Shown one piece after another: positions 48,746 to 58,080 of a stretch of 64,000 nt of DNA. The notes under the pieces were generated by a model, which was not told the origin of the DNA, made no database searches, and saw only the letters and a program-made list of their open reading frames with translations. This DNA comes from Siphonodentalium dalli. Its lineage: Eukaryota; Mollusca; Scaphopoda; Gadilida; Siphonodentaliidae. The DNA lies in contig CP136069.1 in the NCBI GenBank assembly GCA_032622095.1, positions 186,299,122-186,363,121 of the forward strand, in the 5' to 3' direction. Position numbers and translations under genes: made by a program. Position 1 is the stretch's first letter. Every line of letters starts with the position of its first letter.

Positions 48746-49458
48746 CACTACAAACTCATCACAGATCTTAATGTGCGTTTTCTATACCAGAAAATACCAC
48801 GAGCTTATTATAATAGATCGGAGATTTTTGTGCCCAGATTTGATTTCTGCCCCTTTTTATTTTTAAAAGACATTTTTATTACAGATATTATCTATGTTTC
48901 ATGAATTCCTTAACTTTTCTATCTTATACTGAATTGTGTGACATTTATTTGGCAATAAAATTTTCTTATCAAATGTTTTTGTCAGTTCTGCAATCGGTTG
49001 CTCTGTGTGGAAGTGAGATAGGTTCGTCGTCGCTACAGATGGCTTGTGGACTTAACAGGCCCATACAGACGGATGAGAGTATAGGTACGTCGCTATACAT
49101 GTAGATGGCTTGCGAGTATACATGTAGGTACGTGGCTATAGATGGCTTGTGGGCTTAACAGGCCCATATAGGTACGTGGCTATATGGTCTCCAGTTGTGT
49201 GTGTGTGAGGAGTAAGGGTATGTCTGTGTATATGATGGTGTGCGTGCGGGGTAGGGTGAGTGCGTATGTGTAGTGTGTGTCCACATTGAGATTTCCAAAT
49301 ACACCACCCCCTTGAACGAGACCAAACTCCTTTGTTCACGAAATTTGGGGGAGGGGTAGACACACCTGTTACCACGTCCACATGGGATTACAATTCTAAT
49401 TTTCCAGTAACTGTTTGAATGACGAAAGGCTTAAAATGTGCATCCGTGTTTATGAATT

Positions 49459-49780
49459 CTTTTACCCTGTGCCAATGCATTCTCTTATATATGCGAGTCG
49501 ACCATATGTCGCCTCGCATATATAAGAGAATGCATTGGCCTAACAATTGTTTACAATTTTAATAATTTTTTCTTGTATTCTTTAACAATTTTATAATCTC
49601 ACCCATACAGAGCCCCAGACAAACATGAGCAGACGACACTCTTCTATATGCTTCTATATATGTGTGGGGTTCCCTGCAGGGTAATGGATGTTTTTTATTT
49701 TATGTCCTAAAAATTGTCAGAAACATTTATTTATGGTCGACTCGCATATATAAGAGAATGCATTGGCACAGGGTAAAAAA
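49459..49780. mobile_element. Hairpin-module MITE lacking the outer ends
   Basis: Starts TTTTACCCTGTGCCAATGC, with a full module (49470-49540) and a half module (49736-49770). Ends GGCACAGGGTAAAAA. The TGTGACCCGCC outer arms are absent. Confidence 0.75.
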
Positions 49781-50104
49781 AATGACTTCATGAAAGCAGT
49801 CTGCCTCCTTAGTTGTCATACTCCCTTCTTTTCATATTCCGCATCTTTGTCGAGAGCAGACCCCGTATGTGTGTGGTATTCCATTACCATTCTTATTTGC
49901 GGGCTGTTTTAAGTGGTAGCATGCTATAAGTTCTAGTCAAACCTTTTCATGCAAATGGATGGACTACATTGTCCGATGTTTGTCTGACCTTTGGGTATGC
50001 AGGGGATAACGATTCTAATTTTCCAGTAACTGTTTTGAATGACGAAAGGCTTAAAAACTATGTGATCAACCTACCAATTTAACGTTTTTATCCCAGTGTC
50101 TTGT

Positions 50105-50240
50105 AATAGCGGGCGTAATGGTGGTATATAGCGGGCGTAATGGTGGTATATAGCGGGCGTAATGGTGGTATATAGCGGGCGTAATGGTGGTATATAGCGG
50201 GCGTAATGGTGGTATATAGCGGGCGTAATGGTGGTATGTG
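50105..50240 (+). repeat. 22-bp tandem repeat, six units
   Basis: Six nearly identical units of AGCGGGCGTAATGGTGGTAT at 22-bp spacing from 50109. Three overlapping open frames on the minus strand come from it. Confidence 0.95.
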
Positions 50241-51129
50241 TTGTGCACGCCACCGTCCTGGCTCCATTTGTGTTATTTGCTCAGACACGCTTTACGTCAT
50301 ATATATAGTGTTAATTTTGTGAGGGAATCATACTTGCAGAAGCTAAATGTCGTTTGGTTTGATATCTTCTAATTTATATTAATATAGCTTACTTGTTATG
50401 CCATGTGCAGTTTCTAACAATATATTCTTCATCAGAAAAAGTCAATTACGATGTTGTTTTTGTTTTTTTGTTGTTGTTGTATGTGAATGCCTGGAAACAT
50501 GAATAAATTATCGGCACCTCAGAACAAACAAGAATATTAGCATCAGCGTATTTTGTGAGGACACCATAATTATTTGTTCTGGTTAATGATATAGAATTAC
50601 TCGTTTTTTGGAGAACCACTTTTCCGGCCAATGGCACCATTTATATTCAACAAGAACGACACCGTTACTGCGTTATTAGGGCATGGCAGTCGAATACCTG
50701 GTGCCATTTTCTTTCAATAGACTGTCATTAGTACATGTTATGAACAACAAATGGAACAATTCCAAACCTTTGTCATTACAAAACAAGCTGTCGTTGCAGC
50801 TTATGTTTGTGATTCTCAGTAGCAAATTCACGACAAAAGAAATCGAATTATAATATTTTATAAATTTATTGTGTTATTTAGTTCAGTATATTCATACATA
50901 TTTGGAAATTATAATCAATTGGCTTCACAACATGACCATGTTTATGTTAAATATTTCACGACAATGATCTGGTATGACAAATAATTTACCTTCTTCCCAT
51001 CAAATTTATGCCAAAAGACAATTGACATATAGTCATTCGACTTGTGCGTCAGATTTGTCTATATCTGCTCGTCATACTTGATTGAAACCCCGACTTAGCC
51101 ATTTTTTTTCTTCTCACATACATACATGA
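50241..51129. other. No gene recognised
   Basis: Non-coding AT-rich DNA. Confidence 0.4.
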
Positions 51130-51509
51130 ATTTTTTACCCTGTGCCAATGCATTCTCTTATATATGCGAGTCGACCATAGGTCGCCTCGCATATATAAGA
51201 GAATGCATTGGCCTAACAATTGTTTACAAATTTAATAATTTTTTCTTGTATTCTTTAACAATTTTATAATTTCACCCATACAGAGCCCCAGACAAACATG
51301 AGCAGACGACACTATTATATATGCTTCTATATATGTGTGGGGCTCCCTGCAGGCTAATGGATGTTTTTTTATCTTATGTCCTAAAAATTGTCAGAAACAT
51401 TTATTTAAAAAAAATGATAAAAAATTGTTAGGCCAATGCATTCTCTTATATATGCGAGGCGACCTATGGTCGACTCGCATATATAAGAGAATGCATTGGC
51501 ACAGGGTAA
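51130..51509. mobile_element. Hairpin-module MITE lacking the outer ends
   Basis: Starts TTTTTTACCCTGTGCC and ends GGCACAGGGTAAA, with two modules (51143-51212, 51431-51503) and the CAGACAAACATGAGCAGACG spacer. Confidence 0.8.
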
Positions 51510-51839
51510 ATGTGAATGATTTTTTTTCTCTCACATATATACATGAATTTCGCACTCATATGGTCGATGCCCAGAGTGTATTCTCTTGTGAGAAGTCAAA
51601 CTTCCCGGCACACTTAACCCTTAGCTCTTCACAAAACCTTAGGAGAATAACTATAAACATCGATATTAAGACCATCTCGACATTGCGCATGATGCCAGTG
51701 TGGCTATTTCACTCTCCTAGAACAATTTAAATTCGTGAAAAAGCATGAATGCACAGTGATATGCATATGATAACACCCCTTCGTGTTGGAACCAAAATCA
51801 GCTGTTTATATGTAAAATTATATCCAGTATTCCGTTGAA

Positions 51840-51854
51840 GGGGGGGGGGGGGGG
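51840..51854. repeat. Poly-G run of 15
   Basis: Uninterrupted G run. Likely length-variable and prone to sequencing error. Confidence 0.9.
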
Positions 51855-52031
51855 TCCATTTGTTGGCTCAGGTTCTAATGTATAAATCATCTTTGGTCAG
51901 AAAGACCACTCAGCATGATGTTATGTCACTAGGACAGATACTGTTACTATTTTTAGAATATTACAACAACTTTTATTGGATATATCTTTTAAAGATGGTA
52001 TGTTTCTGACTGGCACCAATTTTTACATTAA

Positions 52032-52422
52032 CCCTTTACCCAACAGAACGGCCCTGTGCCAATGCATTCTCTTATATATGCGAGTCGACCATAGGTCACC
52101 TCGCATATATAAGAGAATGCATTGGCTTAACACATTAAAAATTATAAAATTGTTAAAGAATGTAAGAAAAAATGGTAAAAAGTGTTAAAAAAAGATTGTT
52201 TTAGGCCAATGCATTCTCTTATATATGCGAGTCGACCATAGGTCGACTCGCATATATAAGAGAATGCATTGGCACAGGGCATAACTGTAACCATCACAAT
52301 GTGGTCAATGAGCCGGTTCCAATGATATCCATATTTGTATGGTTTTATTGAGACAGACCCAAGATAATTTAGGCTGTTGAAGCTTTATTTGGGCGTTTTT
52401 GGCCGGTTTGTTGGGTAAAGGG
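52032..52422. mobile_element. piggyBac-like MITE
   Basis: TTAA at 52028-52031 and 52423-52426. Ends CCCTTTACCCAACA and its complement. Hairpin modules at 52057-52128 and 52202-52274, then CAATGTGGTCAATGAGCCGG as in 3895-4352. Confidence 0.88.
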
Positions 52423-52610
52423 TTAACACAAACATTTATAGGAAACTCGATTTGAAGGCACATTAGAACTGCTGTTCCCAAACAAACACATGTGAAACAA
52501 TTTCACATAACATTGTTTTAAAAATAAATTCATTGGTATGATCGTACCAATATTAATGACCGTTCAGTGATGTGATATCGAATGGAGCGTCAATGATCTC
52601 TATCATTTAA

Positions 52611-53002
52611 CCCTTTACCCAACAAACCGGCCAAAAACGGCCAAATAAAGCTGCAACAGCCTAAATTATCTTGGGTCTGTCTCAATAAAACCATACAAAT
52701 ATGGATATCATTGGAACCGGCTCATTGACCACATTGTGATGGTTACAGTTATGCCCTGTGCCAATGCATTCTCTTATATATGCGAGTCGACCATAGGTCG
52801 CCTCGCATATATAAGAGAATGCATTGGCCTAAAAAAAATCTTTTTTTAACACTTTTTAACATTTTTTCTTACATTCTTTAACAATTTTATAATTTTTAAT
52901 GTGTTAAGCCAATGCATTCTCTTATATATGCGAGGCGACCTATGGTCGACTCGCATATATAAGAGAATGCATTGGCACAGGGCCCTTCTGTTGGGTAAAG
53001 GG
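52611..53002. mobile_element. piggyBac-like MITE, opposite orientation
   Basis: TTAA at 52607-52610 and 53003-53006. The same element as 52032-52422 but reversed, with modules at 52756-52830 and 52909-52980. The two lie 188 bp apart and form a long inverted pair. Confidence 0.88.
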
Positions 53003-53010
53003 TTAAGAAA

Positions 53011-53140
53011 TGACTTGAAGTTTAATTGGGGTCATTGGATTTTGACCAACAGAGTAATTAAACAAACTTCGGGATACACTCAAACGTTGTTTAATTACTC
53101 TGCTGCTCAAAACCAATGACCCCAATCGACCTTCAAGTCA
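53011..53140. mobile_element. 130-bp palindromic element
   Basis: TGACTTGAAGTTTAATTGGG pairs with CCCAATCGACCTTCAAGTCA, and GAGTAATTAAAC with GTTTAATTACTC. It lies 8 bp after the preceding MITE's TTAA-flanked end. Confidence 0.8.
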
Positions 53141-53733
53141 GTCCTTATAATAATATATATGTACCAGTACTTGCTACTAGAACATTAATAACATGAACAC
53201 TTTTCAAACCTACCAAAACAGTTGTAAGTACCATAGTGTTCAAATCCCAACACAGGTTCCCTAATAACGACACGCAGCGAGCGCGCACATGATCGGCTTG
53301 AAATGGTGGTTCGTTTCTTTTTATGAAGTTGTGGATGTAGTTAATGGTTAGCGAACCTCGGAAACATTCGTGTACACAGTATGGCGATTTGTTCTGACCA
53401 TTACGGTGGCTAATTGTGTGAATGTAGAGGATGTGTGATTATATCAACATATAACACTTTTAGTCGCTCTACTTTAGTTGTCTCCATCACCAATTGACTG
53501 TTGTAGTTATGTGGTATCTTCATTAGCTACGTCAAAGGGTACTTTCTGGTAAAACAGTTTTTCAAATAAGATAAATTATCATAATCTGTATATTTTTGAT
53601 TGTGTTGATGTGGCGTTTCTGTCTGTACAATTGCCTGTCAAGAAGTTAAACTCAAGCCAAACAAACATGAGTGTATCTTTCTATAAGTACATAACATGTA
53701 ACAAAACATACTTCTATCTCAGTTTCTCACATG
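53141..53733. other. Downstream of the FReD gene, nothing recognised
   Basis: Presumed 3' UTR and intergenic DNA for the minus-strand FReD exon. Confidence 0.4.
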
Positions 53734-54350
53734 TCAAATGTTTTTCATTTCGGTTTCTTGTAGAGACGAGAGCCACCCAGTTAAGCAAAACCAGGTTACA
53801 CCTTTACCAGCAGGTCCACTGTATGTGCCAGGAGCTGGTCTGTACTTGCAGTTGATGCATCCATAATGGCAGCAATTGAACCACCAACCACCACCGAGGC
53901 CTGGGCAGTAACACCCGGTCCACATGTCGAATGTGTCGAATTGCTTCCCGTTATGATCAGCGATGAGACTGTCGCATGCGGGCCCTGTGTGACCGGACAC
54001 CGCGAGACGATAGTAATCCCGCGAGTCAGCCAGACTGAAACTCGAGTAGGACGATTCATACAGAGTGGATTTTCCGAATTTCTTCATGGTAATCTTCAGT
54101 GACGTGTCGGTTTTCGTCAATTGGTGGATATTCTCTAACCCAATCCAATGTTCCCCATTGGGATCCCCAAATCCGGATTGATATTCATACCATCCGCGTT
54201 TGAAGCGCACGGTGCCATCCAATCTTCGCTGGATGACAGTCCACCCTCCGTCTGTCATGTCACACCACACGTCACTGGTCCGATAACCATCTGGTGCGAT
54301 CGTGTAGATGCCACTTGTTGTAGATCCGCTGTCGAAATGATCTTTGCAGT
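53734..54350 (-). CDS. Fibrinogen-related domain (FReD) protein, C-terminal exon
   Basis: One exon carries a whole fibrinogen C-terminal domain of about 204 residues. The acceptor is ATCTTTCAG, and the frame opens CKDHFDSGSTTSGIYTIAP after a codon split from the previous exon, ending at the stop at 53734. Landmarks in order are the N-terminal Cys, VWCDMTDGGWTVIQRR, GFGDPNGEHWIGLENIH, YYRLAVSG, QFDTFDMWTG, GGGWWFNCCHYGC and SLQETEMKNI. Such proteins are secreted or membrane lectins for acetylated sugars, often immune in molluscs. The calcium loop, usually DxDND after FSTFD, is replaced by MWTG, and the nearby region is unusually Cys-rich, so calcium or ligand binding may differ. 5' exons (signal peptide, any coiled coil or Ig domain) were not recognised in the 700 bp upstream and may lie further right. 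Confidence 0.9.
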
Positions 54351-55081
54351 CTGAAAGATGAAAAACATACAGGTGCGCGTTTCGTCATCATATTTATTCA
54401 AATAATGAGCCGCGTTGCTCTTGGTCCTCTCTTACAAAACAAAGTAATTACAATACAGTTGAGTCATAATCAATACTTGCTTGTTTGATGTAATACGATT
54501 GTGTCTCCAGAAATGCGAATTTCATGGAATTCTTTTATTTACCTTTGGGATGTTGGTGCAGCTCTGCCATTTAACCTGTTGAATGTTCCTTGCTAAAATA
54601 TATCTATTTGTGTACATCTATTACACGACATATCATGCTGTGAGCGACTATGTCTCAACTCATTGTATGTCTTATTTGCTTTGATTTGTGATTTTCAGTG
54701 GGTTTCTTTTTTTAGTTTTACTTCCGATTTTGTGAAATTACAATACATCATCAGTATTATGATGTGTCGTCTCGCCTAGAATTCGCTCTATTTCTTGACA
54801 GTTCATAGGCACATAAAATGATCTGACTAATTGCAAGGTTACCTTGACACCTACCAGTTGCTGGTATTCGCCACATTACCCTTAATCGACTGCATATACA
54901 TTCTTAGAGAGAAACATCCATCATATATCGTAATAGATATCACACTGATTGATGTGTGTACTGAATATATAGTGCATTGTCTACTCTCGGCTAAGTGTAT
55001 ATGTATACCTGTATGTTTGTATGTAAAGTAATGCTTATACACACGGCATGTTGGTTTAAAACTTTTGGAAGCTGCACACGT
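54351..55081. other. Between FReD exon and Crypton gene, nothing recognised
   Basis: The FReD intron begins here on the minus strand. No further exon was identified. TTTATT at about 54533 could be a minus-strand polyadenylation signal for the recombinase gene. Confidence 0.4.
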
Positions 55082-56721
55082 TCACTGGCTGCCGGTACCA
55101 GTATAATCATTAAACTTCTCAATATGAATTGTATTGTTCCGAAACAAGCTTGTCAACATAGGATGCACGAAACTGTTCATTTGAACGCTGATATTTTGTG
55201 AGAGTGACATGCCAGGAATCTTGACAGTTTGATTCTCAGTAATTGCTGGTGATGTGAGAGGCAACATACTTTCCCGGGGTCCATTGTTTACATCAGTGCT
55301 GGAACCACGTGTGCAATTACTGGCAGTACTGCAGGGAACAACAGCTGCAGATACTAAGGTATGTGCACTTAGGATGTTTGATACTTTCTCCTGCTGAGCA
55401 TCAGAAATATATGAATAATTGTTTATGGATGCAATGTTTCTGTGTCCTGTAACATGGGCAATATCAGTTTGTGGAATGTTATTTTCTCGAAGTTTTTGAA
55501 CAGTATGTTTTCGAACACTGGTATTTGTTAAGTGTTTTCCAGAACTGAGACCGGCTACACCTGCCATTTTCTTCATAATACCAGCAATTTTCTTTTCTCC
55601 AATCCGCTGCTTAAAAAACCAGCGATCGTCCTCGTGCTCAACCGGAACAGTCCGCGTGGCGATGTAAAATGGGTCATCCGGTTTACAACAGTCCTTCGGC
55701 CTTTTCAAAGCATACATCTGATAGACATAGATGGGGTTCTTTTCATCATCTATTCCGGTTGAATACATTCTTGGTTTTTTGTCGCGGACATTACGGATAT
55801 CTTCTCCCGTGCGTGTTTTTGTTTGACGCTCGACAATTTCCAAGTATTCAGTTCCCTTCGTATCAATTTTGAGAACAACGTCTCCCCATCTCAAATTATA
55901 ATGTTCTGTACTAGCCCTCAATCCCAAATGCAAGGTGTTATTTAGCCACAGGGTATTAAAGATGCTGTTTGGAGAACTGCAGCCAAGCTGACCGATATCG
56001 TAGAGCGCTTTGAAATTTCGTCATCACTGAACGGGTCGGCTTTATTTTCTCTGTTTCCTTTACCAAGTTTTTTCAGCTCTTTCTGTTTTGCTTTCAGTGT
56101 CTTCCTGGTGATGATGAAGGAGTCGTCGTTCGAATTCATTATCGTCGATCCATATTTATGACGGCGCAGAAGTCGATCAACGGACGACAACATGCCACGG
56201 AGGGATGATGGCTCGTAGTTTGAACCGTCTTTCTTCCGAACACTTAGCAAATACTTTGACATGTGAAGATCTAACTCTTCTGGCGGGATTTGATAAATCT
56301 CACGTGTTTCATTACATGATTGTGAAAGAAACTGTTTGATGAGTTTTATGTCATAATGTGACTTCAGCAGGGTGTTCTTGTTTTCCTGTTCCCGGATGAA
56401 TTCTTCAACGGCTTCTTCGGTCACAGTTAGAAATCTGGAATTCTCATTGCCAATGTTCGTTAGTTCGGAGAGAAATATACCTGAGTCGGTTGAAATTACA
56501 TGTGAATTCAAAACTGGATCACTTGCATTTACAGTCACAGGAGCCTGAGTAGGTGGAACAACTGGGTCAGAGATGCTGTCACTGGTGTCAATTGATGCCT
56601 GTACAGATTCAGCAACACTTGCTTCTTCCAAGTCTTCAGTGTTTTCCTCAGCAAATGGTGCAAAAAGTTCAACCCAGTCAAACTCATCATTCATGAGATA
56701 TGTTGGGATATTTTCTGCCAT
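55082..56721 (-). pseudogene. Crypton-type tyrosine recombinase (KIAA1958-like), one frameshift
   Basis: Intronless gene read as two frames: an N-terminal part of 259 codons (56721 down to 55942) and a C-terminal part of 283 codons (55933 down to 55082). The two fit one protein of about 540 residues if a -1 shift occurs near 56010, where the first frame reads ADPFSDDEIS and the other continues ALYDIGQLGCSSPNS. The N part has an acidic head, then a SAM-like core-binding region (SHYDIKLIKQFLSQ ... SLRGMLSSVDRLLRRHKYG). The C part has the catalytic fold: Arg in LGLRASTEH, Arg in NTSVRKHTVQKL, His in HVTGHRN and a candidate nucleophile Tyr in INNYSYIS. The first His of HxxR is Thr here (T-S-V-R). 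The family comprises Crypton DNA transposons and their domesticated relatives with the DUF3504 domain. No terminal repeats are expected for Cryptons and none were identified. Confidence 0.85.
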
Positions 56722-57294
56722 TGTAAAATTATGGATATGATGTGCAACGTTTTTCTGCCTATTTTATAAAATTGATTGCCTTTGCAAAAAGCAGACGGCT
56801 AGCCTGTCTAGCCTCTAGTCCAAACACTAGCACAAACTATATTTTTTTCATTAATTTTATATTCAATATCAAACAACAATTAATAGACATCTTTATGCTC
56901 TATCCCATGACCCTTTATTTATTTAAAAAAAATATTTATTTACTATGTGTTTATTTCGATGTTTTCCCTATTTCATCGAGGATTTTCACCACCTCGATCG
57001 AACTCGAAGGTAGAAACACCTGGGATTTGAGTGACTGCGAGTACAGGCTACAGTGTTGAGCAAAGGTACAAAATTAATCTGCGCTTACCCGATGCAAAAG
57101 CTGAAACGGGCTTTCTCCTGCGATCCTAGCTTTTGTTATTTGTCATTGGTGTGAATACATCAACATTAATTTATTTGTATAATAAATGGCAATTAATCAT
57201 CGCAGTATTTGTCAAAAGTTGTCTTCAGTTGACTCGATTTTTGTGTGTATCTATGGATGCTCAAAGAAAGGTAACTCAGCCAGGCGAATTGGCG

Positions 57295-57372
57295 CTTTCT
57301 GATTGGCTTAGCCATGACGGCTCAACCAATCAGCAAGCAGAGTTTCGCCCGCTCACGTGCGCATTTGCATAA
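57295..57372. promoter_or_regulatory. Possible Pol II promoter (CCAAT, E-box, octamer)
   Basis: GATTGGCT (inverted CCAAT) at about 57301, CCAATCAG at about 57327, E-box CACGTG at about 57354, and octamer ATTTGCAT at about 57363 followed by AAATAG. The cluster is GC-richer than its surroundings and lies 600 bp upstream of the minus-strand recombinase start. The CCAAT boxes and octamer work in either orientation, so which gene it serves, if any, is unknown. Confidence 0.35.
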
Positions 57373-57377
57373 ATAGT

Positions 57378-57445
57378 ACTGACCTAATAAAGCAACACTG
57401 ACCTAATAAAGCTACGTTGACCTAATAAAGCTATTGTTTATTAGG
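57378..57445 (+). repeat. Short repeat of CTGACCTAATAAAGC, three units
   Basis: Three 22-24-bp copies of GACCTAATAAAGCTACGTT, followed by an inverted TTTATTAGG. The same phrase appears reversed at about 21150. Confidence 0.7.
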
Positions 57446-57639
57446 CAGCATTTATGTAGGTAACGGAAGTACTGAGCGGTGGATAAAAGTATTTAAATGC
57501 CCAATACCCAATGCCAAAATAGTGTCATCCGCACCCAACCTAAACTCACCACGTTGACATGAAGAGGTATAACACCATTTGTGTGTGGTTAACAGTACCT
57601 ACTTGATCCACAGTATCCAGTCAGTACATGATCAATATA

Positions 57640-58080
57640 TGTGACCCGCCATATCAAATCCAGTCGTAAGTCGGGATTTATTTTACCCTGTGCCAATGCA
57701 TTCTCTTATATGGTCGACTCGCATATATAAGAGAATGCATTGGCCTAACAATTGTTTATCATTTTTTTTAAATAAATGTTTCTTACAATTTTTAGGACAT
57801 AAAATAAAAAACCTCCATTACCCTGCAGGGAGCCCCACACATATATAGAAGCATATAGAAGAGTGTCGTCTGCTCATGTTTGTCTGGGCTCTGTATGGGT
57901 GAAATTATAAAATTGTTAAAGAATACAAGAAAAAATTATTAAAATTGTAAAAAATTGTTAGCCAATGCATTCTCTTATATATGCGAGGCGACTTATGGTC
58001 GACTCGCATATATAAGAGAATGCATTGGCACAGGGTAAAAAAATCCCGACTTACGACTGGATTTGATATGGCGGGTCACA
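57640..58080. mobile_element. TGTGACCCGCC-ended MITE, full length
   Basis: Perfect outer ends, TGTGACCCGCCATATCAAAT and its complement at 58061-58080. The left hairpin module has lost part of one arm (57693-57746); the right one (57960-58032) is complete. The spacer is reversed relative to 37686-38147. Confidence 0.88.

Noticed and set aside
50066-50288. Three minus-strand frames with TITPAIYHHYARY repeats
   Set aside because: They are translations of the six-unit 22-bp tandem repeat.
51335-53119. Open frames beginning with CILLYMR and containing YKRMHW
   Set aside because: These residues are translations of the MITE hairpin module and recur wherever the module occurs (also 37615, 57981).
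55990-56030. Programmed -1 ribosomal frameshift in the recombinase gene
   Set aside because: No canonical slippery heptamer or obvious downstream structure at the junction. A one-base deletion or sequence error is simpler.
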